Of a stretch of 53,698 nt of DNA, positions 46,883-53,698 are shown in pieces. Numbering within the stretch: the first letter of the stretch is position 1; each line of letters begins with the position of its first letter. Made by a program: the position numbers and the translations under genes. This DNA is from Alphaproteobacteria bacterium (GTDB taxonomy: Bacteria > Pseudomonadota > Alphaproteobacteria > Caulobacterales > Hyphomonadaceae): NCBI GenBank assembly GCA_018830285.1, contig JAHJSB010000049.1, positions 1 to 53,698 of the forward strand, read 5' to 3'. The notes beneath the pieces are model-generated. The model searched no databases, was not told where the DNA came from, and saw only the letters and a list, made by a program, of their open reading frames with translations.

Positions 46883-47362
46883 CTACTGGCGGCGGCCGGT
46901 CGGGTTGCCGGGTGTGGCTTCGTCCGAGTTTGGCAGGCGTACGCCGCCGACGGTGCCGAAGATCTGTTCCCAGAGGCCCAGTTCGCGACCGCGGGTCGGT
47001 GTTTCGCGGGCCGCATAATTGATGACCTCGCCGTCCGCGGCATTGTATTCGAGGACTTCGTCGACCTTGTCATCGTCGCCGAAGCGGATCGCCGTGATCG
47101 AGCGCTTGGTGATTCTCGGCTTCAGGAAGGCGATGCGCTCCTGCACGTCGGAAATATACATCCACGTCTTGTCGTCAAACACGCTTTCAGTCGACGGGCT
47201 GCCAAGCTGGGCAAGAACCGAAGACCGTGTGTCTTCGTCCGGCTTTATGTCGCGCGGCTGGGCGTCATCCGCCACATAGCCGTGGAAATCCCGCGCCGGC
47301 GTGAGACACGCGGTGAGGGGCAGGGTGAGAAGGCCAATGGCCAAAATCGCACGTCGCGACAT
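46883..47362 (-). CDS. bamE: Outer-membrane assembly lipoprotein BamE (SmpA/OmlA)
   Basis: A 159-residue predicted lipoprotein: MSRRAILAIGLLTLPLTAC ends in a lipobox. The SmpA/OmlA fold is seen in HGYVADDAQPRDIKPDEDTRSSVLAQLGSPSTESVFDDKTWMYISDVQERIAFLKPRITKRSITAIRFGDDDKVDEVLEYN. BamE is an accessory of the BAM complex that inserts outer-membrane beta-barrels. The Ser/Asp-rich C-terminal tail is longer than in E. coli and is common in alphaproteobacteria. AGGAG precedes the ATG at 47362; the frame extends further upstream but without signal character. It is divergent from the ubiquinol-cytochrome c chaperone gene. Confidence 0.9.
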   Translation of the reverse strand: MSRRAILAIGLLTLPLTACLTPARDFHGYVADDAQPRDIKPDEDTRSSVLAQLGSPSTESVFDDKTWMYISDVQERIAFLKPRITKRSITAIRFGDDDKVDEVLEYNAADGEVINYAARETPTRGRELGLWEQIFGTVGGVRLPNSDEATPGNPTGRRQ

Positions 47363-47432
47363 GGAGAAACTCCTGATAAGGCTTCGCGAAAGACCTAGCG
47401 GCTGCAGACCCCCCTTGGCAACACAGGAGTAC

Positions 47433-47984
47433 ATGGTGACGGGAATTTCAATCGGCTGGCTGGCGCGGCGACGGGCCCGCAAGACGGCCGCCGGAAAAGC
47501 CTATGACGGGCTGATGAAAGCGGCACTGGCACCGGATTTCTACCTGACCGGTGACGTTGCCGACACGTTCAACGGGCGGGCGCAGATGGTCACGGTCCAT
47601 GCGGCGCTGGCGATCCGGCGAATGAACGCGCTGTCAGGTGCTGAACCCGCGAAAATTGCTGCGGCGCTGAATGCGCGCGTACTGGACGGATTTGACGCCG
47701 CCTTTCGCGAGCAGGGCGTCGGCGATTCCTCGATCGCGCGGAAAGTCCGAAAACTGGCCGAGGCGCATTATGGGCTGGGAACCGCCGTGTCGCAGGCGCT
47801 GGACAGCGATGGCGGGGAATCAGCCGTGATTGAGGTGCTGGAGCGCAATGGCGTGACGCCAAAAGGCCGTGGGGCCGCACTGGCGGCCTATCTGCGCGCG
47901 TTGGCGATGCGTCTGGAGCAGCACGGCGATGCCGAAATACTGATGGGGGCAATCGACTGGGTGCCAGCTGCCGAAGTGCGGTAG
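47433..47984 (+). CDS. Ubiquinol-cytochrome c chaperone family protein
   Basis: A 183-residue protein of the family related to yeast Cbp3/UQCC1, which helps assemble the cytochrome bc1 complex. It shows the conserved AYDGLMKAALAPDFYLTGDVADTFNGRAQMVTVHAALAIRRMNAL, LNARVLDGFDAAFREQGVGDSSIARKVRKLAEAHYGLGTAV and a C-terminal GRGAALAAYLRALAMRLE. AGGAG is only three bases before ATG 47433; the adjacent GTG at 47436 gives better spacing and may be the true start. In relatives a DUF177 gene usually follows; here plsX comes next, 93 bases on. Confidence 0.87.
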   Translation: MVTGISIGWLARRRARKTAAGKAYDGLMKAALAPDFYLTGDVADTFNGRAQMVTVHAALAIRRMNALSGAEPAKIAAALNARVLDGFDAAFREQGVGDSSIARKVRKLAEAHYGLGTAVSQALDSDGGESAVIEVLERNGVTPKGRGAALAAYLRALAMRLEQHGDAEILMGAIDWVPAAEVR

Positions 47985-48077
47985 CAGGCACAGGCGCGGC
48001 GTTGCCAACCCCGGTGACGCGCCGTAAACACCGCCCATCAGGAAGCATTGCGTTTCCGACTGATTTGGAAGGCCCGA

Positions 48078-49112
48078 ATGGCTGCAGGCACAATTCTTTC
48101 GATTGATGCCATGGGCGGCGATGCTGCGCCCGGTGTCGTGGTCGACGGCGTGGCAATCCTGCTGGGCGACCGCCCGGATATTGCCGTGCTGCTGCATGGC
48201 GACGAATCTGTACTTGCGCCTCTGGTCGCAGCCCATCCCGTCCTGTCGGGCCGCTGCCAGCTTGTCCATTCCGACAGCGTCATCACAAGCGACATGAAAC
48301 CGAGCCAGGCGCTGCGCCGGGGCAAGGGATCGTCGATGTGGAACGCCGTCGAGGCGGTGAAGAACGGTGAGGCGGCCGCTGCCGTGTCGGCGGGCAATAC
48401 CGGCGCGCTGATGGCGATTTCGATGCTGATCCTGCGCAAGATGGACGGCGTCCACCGCCCGGCGATGACGGCCCTGTGGCCCACCATGCGCGGCCGCACC
48501 GTCGTGCTGGATGTCGGCGCGAACCTCGAAGCCGATGCCGCGCAACTGGTGAGCTTTGCCATCATGGGCGAGGCCTATGCGCGCGCGGCGCTGGGCATCG
48601 AAAAGCCGTCGATCGGCATTCTCAATATCGGCTCTGAAGAGATGAAGGGCCATGACGAGGTGCGCGAGGCGCATGAATGGTTGCGCGAGGCGGAACTGGA
48701 CATGGACTATCGCGGCTTCGTCGAGGGCAATGATATTTCCAAAGGCGCCGTGGATGTCGTGGTGACGGACGGGTTCACCGGCAACGTCGCGCTGAAGGCT
48801 GGCGAGGGCGTGGCGCGGATGCTGGGCAACCGGATGCGCGAAGCCTTCACGGCCAATATCATGACCAAGCTTGGCGCCGTGTTCGCGTCTGGCGGGCTGA
48901 AGCAGTTGCGCGCCCAAATGGACCCCAGCAATGTCAATGGCGGCGTGCTGCTGGGCCTCGGCGGCGTTTCGGTCAAAAGCCATGGCGGTACCGATGCGCG
49001 CGGATTTGCCCAAGCCTGCCTGCTGGCCGCCGACCTTGCCGCCAGCCACTATCAGGACGAGATAATCGCCAACCTGTCACGTATCAGGGAGGGCGGCCTG
49101 GCTGCCGATTAA
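48078..49112 (+). CDS. plsX: Phosphate acyltransferase PlsX
   Basis: Makes acyl-phosphate from acyl-ACP for phospholipid synthesis. The 344-residue protein begins [23 protein letters not shown], followed by [91 protein letters not shown] and [25 protein letters not shown] precedes the ATG at 48078. fabH follows 26 bases later, the usual lipid-synthesis pair. Confidence 0.96.
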   Translation: MAAGTILSIDAMGGDAAPGVVVDGVAILLGDRPDIAVLLHGDESVLAPLVAAHPVLSGRCQLVHSDSVITSDMKPSQALRRGKGSSMWNAVEAVKNGEAAAAVSAGNTGALMAISMLILRKMDGVHRPAMTALWPTMRGRTVVLDVGANLEADAAQLVSFAIMGEAYARAALGIEKPSIGILNIGSEEMKGHDEVREAHEWLREAELDMDYRGFVEGNDISKGAVDVVVTDGFTGNVALKAGEGVARMLGNRMREAFTANIMTKLGAVFASGGLKQLRAQMDPSNVNGGVLLGLGGVSVKSHGGTDARGFAQACLLAADLAASHYQDEIIANLSRIREGGLAAD

Positions 49113-49138
49113 GGCAGGCCGGCGCGGAAAGGATTTCA

Positions 49139-50110
49139 ATGGCACGTCGCAGTTTCATTCGCGGTACAGGTGGTTACCTTCCAGAGAAGGTGCTCACCAA
49201 TGACGACCTTTCGGCGATGCTGGACACATCGGACGCGTGGATCCGCGAGCGCACGGGAATCAAGCGGCGCCATGTCGCCGCCGATGGCGAGCTGACATCG
49301 GACATCGCGACCGCCGCGGCCCGGCAGGCGCTGGACGCCGCCGGCATGGACGCGAAGGATATCGACCTGATCGTTCTCGCCACCACGACGCCCGACCAGA
49401 CATTCCCGGCTACGGCAACGGCTGTGCAGGCCAAGCTCGGATGTGGCCCGAGCGCGGCGTTTGACGTCCAGGCGGTCTGTTCGGGCTTCCTGTTCGGGCT
49501 GGCCACCGCTGACAGCATGCTGAAACAGGGCCTGTTCAACCGGGCGCTGGTGATTGGCGCAGAGACGTTCACGCGCATTCTCGACTGGTCCGACCGGGGC
49601 ACGGCCGTGCTGTTTGGTGATGGCGGCGGCGCGGTGGTGATCGAGGCCGAGGAATGGACTGGCGCGGACGATGCGGGGATCATCACGCACCATATCCGCA
49701 CTGACGGCACGAAGTCAGACCTGCTCTATGTCGATGGCGGCGTCAGCTCGACCGGCACGGTTGGACATGTCCGGATGGAGGGCAATCGCGTGTTCAAGCA
49801 TGCGGTGACCAATATCTCGTCGGCGATCCAGGCCGTGCTCACCGAGACGGGCCTGACGGCAGAGGACATCGACTGGTTCGTGCCGCACCAGGCCAACAAG
49901 CGTATTCTCGATGGTGTCGCGAAGAAGATCGGCATTCCGGAAGAGAAGGTCGTGATTACCGTCGACGAGCATGCGAATACGTCCGCCGCCTCGATTCCGC
50001 TGGCCCTGAACCATGCGGTGCGCACCGGGCGGGCCAAGCCGGGCGACCTGATCCTGTCCGAGGCGATGGGCGGCGGCTTTTCCTGGGGTGCGAGCCTGTT
50101 CCGCCTTTAA
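49139..50110 (+). CDS. fabH: 3-oxoacyl-ACP synthase III
   Basis: Condenses acetyl-CoA with malonyl-ACP to start fatty-acid synthesis. The 323-residue protein has the catalytic triad: Cys in [13 protein letters not shown], His in [12 protein letters not shown] and Asn in [35 protein letters not shown] at the start and [14 protein letters not shown] at the end are typical. AAAGGA precedes the ATG. It lies in plsX-fabH-ihfA order. Confidence 0.96.
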   Translation: MARRSFIRGTGGYLPEKVLTNDDLSAMLDTSDAWIRERTGIKRRHVAADGELTSDIATAAARQALDAAGMDAKDIDLIVLATTTPDQTFPATATAVQAKLGCGPSAAFDVQAVCSGFLFGLATADSMLKQGLFNRALVIGAETFTRILDWSDRGTAVLFGDGGGAVVIEAEEWTGADDAGIITHHIRTDGTKSDLLYVDGGVSSTGTVGHVRMEGNRVFKHAVTNISSAIQAVLTETGLTAEDIDWFVPHQANKRILDGVAKKIGIPEEKVVITVDEHANTSAASIPLALNHAVRTGRAKPGDLILSEAMGGGFSWGASLFRL

Positions 50111-50248
50111 GAAACAGACATCATTTTGATCCACATTTTTGGGACCGAAACGGACAAATCGAACCATCTCAACGAATTAAGCTGACGGTTTCGCTAGGAA
50201 TCCGTTAAGTTTCATTCGCTATCCATTAACGAAAGGCGAGAGAACCTC

Positions 50249-50542
50249 ATGAGCAACCAGACCCTGACCCGTGCCGAGGTGACTGATGCGATCGTCCGCG
50301 AAGTGGGCGTGACGCGTCAGGAATCCTCGGACCTTCTGGACCGCACACTCGACATGATCGGCACCGCGCTGGAGCATGAAGACGAAGTGAAACTCTCCCG
50401 CTTTGGCAATTTCGTGGTGCGGTCGAAATCCGCCCGTGAAGGCCGCAACCCAAAAACCGGCGAAGAAGCCATCATCGCGCCGCGGCGCGTGGTGACATTT
50501 CGCCCGTCCCCCATGCTCAAGGCCCGCGTCGACAAGGGCTGA
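50249..50542 (+). CDS. ihfA: Integration host factor alpha subunit
   Basis: DNA-bending nucleoid protein of 97 residues. It has the HU/IHF fold with LTRAEVTDAIVREVGVTRQESSDLLDRTLDMIGTAL, KLSRFGNFVVRSKSAREGRNPKTGEEAIIAPRRVVTFRPSPMLK. The NPKTGE tip carries the intercalating Pro. GGCGAG lies before the ATG. The 138-base gap upstream is AT-rich with TTAA motifs and should hold its promoter. It is followed by a MerR-type gene, as in other alphaproteobacteria. Confidence 0.96.
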   Translation: MSNQTLTRAEVTDAIVREVGVTRQESSDLLDRTLDMIGTALEHEDEVKLSRFGNFVVRSKSAREGRNPKTGEEAIIAPRRVVTFRPSPMLKARVDKG

Positions 50543-50562
50543 GCGAATAGAAGGATAGCGTC

Positions 50563-51039
50563 ATGACTGCCATCAGGAACCGCGTCGAGAAATCTGCAAA
50601 CGCCTTTCGGTCGATTGGCGAGGCTGCCGCCGAACTGGGCCTTGAAACGCATGTCCTGCGCTATTGGGAAACGAAATTTCCGCGCGACGTGAAACCGGTG
50701 AAGCGCGCCGATGGCCGCCGCCTGTTCCGGCCGCAGGATATTGACGCCCTGCGCGCTATCCAGCTTCTGGTGCATGGGCGCGGCCTGACATTGAAGGGCG
50801 CTAAATCCCTGCTGGCCGAACAGGGGTTCGAGGCCGTTCTGTCCGGCGCAGCGACGCTGGGCAATGGCACTGTCGGAAGCCCGGCACGTGAGCTGCAGCA
50901 GACAGTCGCCAAGGCATTCAATGCCGAGATGGCTTCATCGATCGCGCCCGAAAGCCATGAGCGCCTTGCGGATGCACTTGTCGGCCTGACCGACCTGAAA
51001 GCCCGTCTCGACGCCATGCGTGACAAGCGCGCGGCCTAA
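50563..51039 (+). CDS. MerR-family transcriptional regulator
   Basis: A 158-residue regulator. The N-terminal winged helix is typical of MerR: AFRSIGEAAAELGLETHVLRYWETKFPRDVKPVKRADGRRLFRPQDIDALRAIQLLVHGRGLTLKGAKSLLAEQG. The C-terminal part is a long helix without the Cys cluster of metal-sensing members, so the signal is unknown. It probably shares a transcript with ihfA, starting 20 bases after it. Confidence 0.92.
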   Translation: MTAIRNRVEKSANAFRSIGEAAAELGLETHVLRYWETKFPRDVKPVKRADGRRLFRPQDIDALRAIQLLVHGRGLTLKGAKSLLAEQGFEAVLSGAATLGNGTVGSPARELQQTVAKAFNAEMASSIAPESHERLADALVGLTDLKARLDAMRDKRAA

Positions 51040-51093
51040 ACCCACATAAGCGATTGCGGAAGGCCGGTGGCTTGGCTACAAGCCGCTTCAAGT

Positions 51094-51170
51094 CGGAGCG
51101 TGGCGCAGCCCGGTAGCGCACTCGCCTGGGGGGCGAGGGGTCGTAGGTTCGAATCCTATCGCTCCGACCA
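51094..51170 (+). tRNA. tRNA-Pro (anticodon GGG)
   Basis: The 77-base sequence folds as a cloverleaf: acceptor CGGAGCG with CGCTCCG, D-arm TGGCGCAGCCCGGTAGCGCA, anticodon arm CTCGC/GCGAG with loop CTGGGGG (anticodon GGG), T-arm with GGTTCGAATCC, discriminator A and encoded CCA. Confidence 0.97.
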
Positions 51171-51197
51171 TTTTCACACGGTGCGCCGCGGGCGCAG

Positions 51198-51218
51198 AAA
51201 TCGATCGAGGATCGATTT
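51198..51218. repeat. Perfect palindrome downstream of tRNA-Pro
   Basis: AAATCGATC and GATCGATTT form a 9-bp perfect inverted repeat around GAG. Together with the stem at 51230-51259 it looks like a composite palindromic unit between tRNA-Pro and the convergent peptidase gene, perhaps a dispersed element. Confidence 0.55.
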
Positions 51219-51229
51219 CAGTGGGGAAA

Positions 51230-51259
51230 TGCCCGAAGCGCAAGCGAGGGCTTCGGGCA
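51230..51259 (-). terminator. Candidate terminator after the S9 peptidase gene
   Basis: TGCCCGAAGC and GCTTCGGGCA form a 10-bp perfect stem with a 10-base loop, 13 bases after the peptidase stop. On the minus strand it is followed by a short T-run (TTTCCCC), so termination may be weak. Confidence 0.5.
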
Positions 51260-51272
51260 CGATCAATCCAAC

Positions 51273-53498
51273 CTACTTCTTCTCCAGGTCCAGCTCGTCT
51301 GTCTTCCCGACAGCGGCCAGCGCGAAGGCGTATTCCACGGCTGTTTCCTTGAGACCCTCGAAACGGCCCGAGGCCCCGCCATGGCCGGCCTCCATGTTGA
51401 TGCGCAGGAAGTAGGGGCCGCCGTCGGGCGCATCGTGGCGCAGGCGTGCCGCCCATTTGCTGGGCTCCCAATAGGTCACGCGCGGGTCGGACAGGCCGCC
51501 GGTGATCAACATGGCCGGATAGTCCTGGTCGGTCACGTTGTCATACGGGCTGTAGGCCGCAATCGTGTCATAGTCGGCTTCGCTGGTCAGCGGATTGCCC
51601 CATTCGGGCCATTCCGGCGGCGTCAGCGGCAGGGTGTCGTCCGACATCGTGTTGACGACATCGACGAAGGGCACGGCGGCGATGATGCCAGCGAACAGTT
51701 CAGGGTCCATGTTCGCCGCAGCGCCCATCAGCAGGCCGCCTGCCGAGCCGCCATGGCCGACAAGCCTGCCCTTTGACGTATAGCCCTGGTCGACCAGGTA
51801 ATGGCCAGCCGCGATATAGTCCTTGAACGTATTGGACTTCTTCCCGAGTTTGCCGTCGAGATACCATTGATAGCCCTTCGCCATGGAGCCACGCGGATGG
51901 ACGATGGCATAGACGAAGCCACGATCCACGAGGCTGAGGCGGCCGGTGCGGAAGTCGGCCGGGATGGTGATGCCATACGATCCATAGCCGTAGAGCAGGA
52001 GCGGCGCGGAGCCGTCAACCGGCGTGTCCTTGCGGCGCAGCAGCGTGACCGGCACCAGTTCGCCATCCCATGACGGGGCCATAACGCGTTCGGAGACATA
52101 ATCGTCCGGGTTGTGCCCGGACGGGACTTCACGCGTCTTGCGCAGGGTGCGTTCCCGGGTCGTCAGATCGTAATCGATGACCTGGTCGGGCGTGGTCGGG
52201 GAGGCATAGTCGAAGCGCAGGATCGGCGTGTTGTAGTCATATCCGCTGTCGAGGCCGAGATCGTAGGCGGCCTCGTCGAAGCTGATTTCGTGCTCGGCGC
52301 CATCGGCGCGGGCGCGTACGACGATTCGGGGCAGGCCGTTCTCACGCTCCATGCGGGCGAGATAGTCCTTCTGCGGCTGCATGCCGAGCAGGAGTGTGCC
52401 CGGGCGGTGGGGAATGACTTCTTCCCACTGGTCGCGGGAGGTCGCCTCCATCGGGGCCTTCATGATCTTGAAGTCGACCGCGCCATCAAGATTGGTGGAG
52501 ATGTAGAACTGGCCGTCCCAGTGGACGACAGAATATTCATTGTCGGTCTGGCGAGGCGCCACCGTGCGCAGGGTGGGGTTCAGCTCCTCGGCCTTGAACC
52601 AGTGGATTTCCGATGTCGTGTGGCCGGACGCGCTGATGAAGATGACTTCTTCGCTGGCGCTCTTGTCGACGCCGACAAAGAAACCGGGGTCTTTTTCTTC
52701 ATAGAGAAGCGTATCCTCGCCGGTCGCGAGATTGCGCTGGTAGACAGCGTCGGGCCGGGCATTCTCGTCGCGATGGACCCATACGATGGCCTGGCCGCCT
52801 GCCGACCATTCGAAGCTGCCATAGGCATTGTCGATTACGGCAGCTGTTTCTGCGCCGGTCTCGATATCCTGAATGTGGATCTGGTAGAACTCGCTGCCCT
52901 GCGTGTCGGTGGAATAGGCGACCAGCTTGTGGTCAGGGCTGGTGTCGATGCCGCCGAAGGAGAAATACTCCTTGTCCTTGCCCATCGCGTCGCCGTCGAG
53001 CAGGATCGTTTCAGTCGCCTCGGAATTGAACGCATCCGCAGCCGCGCGGCGGGCGATGATCGGGTATTCGCCGCCCTGACGGTAGCGCGTGTAATAGGCA
53101 TAAGGCCCGTCAATCTCGGGAACCGTGCTGTCATCTTCCTTGATGCGGCCACGCATTTCCTTGAACAGTTCGTCGCGCAGCGCCGTGGTCGGCTCTTCCA
53201 GCACGGCCTTGGTGTAGGCGTTCTCGGCTTCGAGATAGGTGCGGATGTCGGCGCGCAGCACGGTCGGGTCGCGCATCACCTCCTGCCAGTTGTCATCCTT
53301 CATCCACTGGTAGGGGTCGTTGCGGGTGCGGCTAACCTGGGTGGTCTCATGGTCGATACGCGGTGCAACCGGAGGCTGGGGCGAGGTGGTGGCAACGGGC
53401 GTGGTTGCGGCCGCGTCAGTGAGTGTCTGGTCAGTCATGGTGCATCCGGTCAGAAGGGCAGCCGTTGCTGCGCTGGCGAGGAAAAATGAAAGGCGCAT
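51273..53498 (-). CDS. S9-family serine peptidase (oligopeptidase B-like), predicted lipoprotein
   Basis: A 741-residue prolyl-oligopeptidase family enzyme. The N-terminus MRLSFFLASAATAALLTGC is a lipoprotein signal, unusual for cytosolic oligopeptidase B and pointing to the periplasm or a membrane. The beta-propeller covers about residues 50-450 (DPYQWMKDDNWQEV, YYTRYRQGGEYPI). The catalytic domain has GSYGITIPADFRTGRLSLVDRGFVYAIVHPRGS, Ser585 in GHGGSAGGLL, Asp671 in GGLSDPRV and His706 in EAGHGG, as in the PtrB group that cuts after basic residues. AGGAG before ATG 53498 sets the start; an ATG at 53534 precedes it. It is downstream of msrB on the same strand. Confidence 0.91.
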   Translation of the reverse strand: MRLSFFLASAATAALLTGCTMTDQTLTDAAATTPVATTSPQPPVAPRIDHETTQVSRTRNDPYQWMKDDNWQEVMRDPTVLRADIRTYLEAENAYTKAVLEEPTTALRDELFKEMRGRIKEDDSTVPEIDGPYAYYTRYRQGGEYPIIARRAAADAFNSEATETILLDGDAMGKDKEYFSFGGIDTSPDHKLVAYSTDTQGSEFYQIHIQDIETGAETAAVIDNAYGSFEWSAGGQAIVWVHRDENARPDAVYQRNLATGEDTLLYEEKDPGFFVGVDKSASEEVIFISASGHTTSEIHWFKAEELNPTLRTVAPRQTDNEYSVVHWDGQFYISTNLDGAVDFKIMKAPMEATSRDQWEEVIPHRPGTLLLGMQPQKDYLARMERENGLPRIVVRARADGAEHEISFDEAAYDLGLDSGYDYNTPILRFDYASPTTPDQVIDYDLTTRERTLRKTREVPSGHNPDDYVSERVMAPSWDGELVPVTLLRRKDTPVDGSAPLLLYGYGSYGITIPADFRTGRLSLVDRGFVYAIVHPRGSMAKGYQWYLDGKLGKKSNTFKDYIAAGHYLVDQGYTSKGRLVGHGGSAGGLLMGAAANMDPELFAGIIAAVPFVDVVNTMSDDTLPLTPPEWPEWGNPLTSEADYDTIAAYSPYDNVTDQDYPAMLITGGLSDPRVTYWEPSKWAARLRHDAPDGGPYFLRINMEAGHGGASGRFEGLKETAVEYAFALAAVGKTDELDLEKK

Positions 53499-53572
53499 GG
53501 GGCCGGCTCCTTTTGGCTTCAGGGGGTTGAGCATGCGGGGAATGGATCAGGTCGGGCCTGGCCTGTCCAGTC

Positions 53573-53698
53573 TCATTCCGTGGGGCGGAATTCGAGCACG
53601 ACGCCATTGATGCACCAGCGCTCGCCGGTCGGCGGCGGGCCGTCCTTGAAGACGTGGCCCTGATGCAGGCCGCAGATGGCGCAGTGGCATTCGGTGCG
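53573..53698 (-). CDS. msrB: Peptide-methionine (R)-S-oxide reductase, 5'-truncated by window edge
   Basis: Only the last 41 codons are visible. They read [19 protein letters not shown] then [19 protein letters not shown], which matches the C-terminal half of MsrB. It has a zinc-site CxxC (the CAIC pair), GHVF, and the catalytic Cys in RWCIN. MsrB reduces oxidised methionine in proteins. The gene is cut by the window end; the start lies beyond it. The S9 peptidase gene follows 74 bases downstream. Confidence 0.85.
   Translation of the reverse strand, partial: RTECHCAICGLHQGHVFKDGPPPTGERWCINGVVLEFRPTE

Noticed and set aside
52113-53489. 458-codon open frame antisense to the S9 peptidase
   Set aside because: The minus strand encodes the full peptidase with its catalytic triad, and the plus-strand translation is a composition-driven shadow.

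Overview
The window is GC-rich chromosomal DNA from an alphaproteobacterium, most likely a dimorphic, prosthecate member of the Hyphomonadaceae/Caulobacterales (Hyphomonas- or Maricaulis-like). The reasons are a MipZ division-site ATPase next to panC, a Caulobacter-type cpa/Tad pilus cluster, a UrcA-like secreted protein, a three-subunit proton-pumping transhydrogenase, a membrane pyrophosphatase and an alphaproteobacterial plsX-fabH-ihfA-merR block. This assignment rests on gene content read by eye, not on a database search. I see no prophage, insertion sequence or CRISPR array; gene density is high and several convergent gene pairs overlap.

Layout. 1-5000: the end of an acyl-CoA (propionyl-CoA) carboxylase beta subunit, a UrcA-like secreted protein, a soluble winged-helix/TolB-like/TPR regulator and a thiolase. 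5000-8350: a Met/Cys-rich lipoprotein with a DUF5676-like membrane protein, a doubtful ORF remnant and an amidohydrolase lipoprotein. 8350-11100: a long leader with a 9-bp inverted repeat, then a two-gene unit of unknown function (four-helix membrane protein with coiled-coil tail, and a membrane-anchored von Willebrand A-like protein). 11150-17430: hisC, panC, an unknown gene, mipZ, an SDR, tgt with an altered zinc site, and a lipoprotein convergent with tgt. 17429-19400: tRNA-Lys and the folate genes folP-folB-folK. 19387-23126: pntB, pntAB, pntAA and a divergent SDR. 23160-27823: a cobalamin riboswitch followed by a B12 uptake operon (btuB, btuF, btuC, btuD). 27900-31105: a small membrane protein, galU, a PLP-dependent dehydratase and a metallophosphatase.

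31312-38296 is a Tad/Cpa pilus operon (cpaB, cpaC, a very short cpaD-like lipoprotein gene, cpaE, cpaF, tadB, tadC) without pilin or prepilin peptidase. It is followed by accA, a second amidohydrolase lipoprotein, thiL and hppA. A strong bidirectional terminator separates hppA from katG. Then come bamE, a ubiquinol-cytochrome c chaperone, plsX, fabH, ihfA, a MerR regulator, tRNA-Pro, an oligopeptidase B-like S9 peptidase and the 3' end of msrB.

The best candidates for undescribed biology are the membrane-protein/VWA-like pair at 8650-11042, the Met-rich lipoprotein/DUF5676 pair at 4988-5677, the tgt zinc-site loss, and the minimal CpaD-like protein in the pilus operon. Most of the remaining genes are core housekeeping functions.
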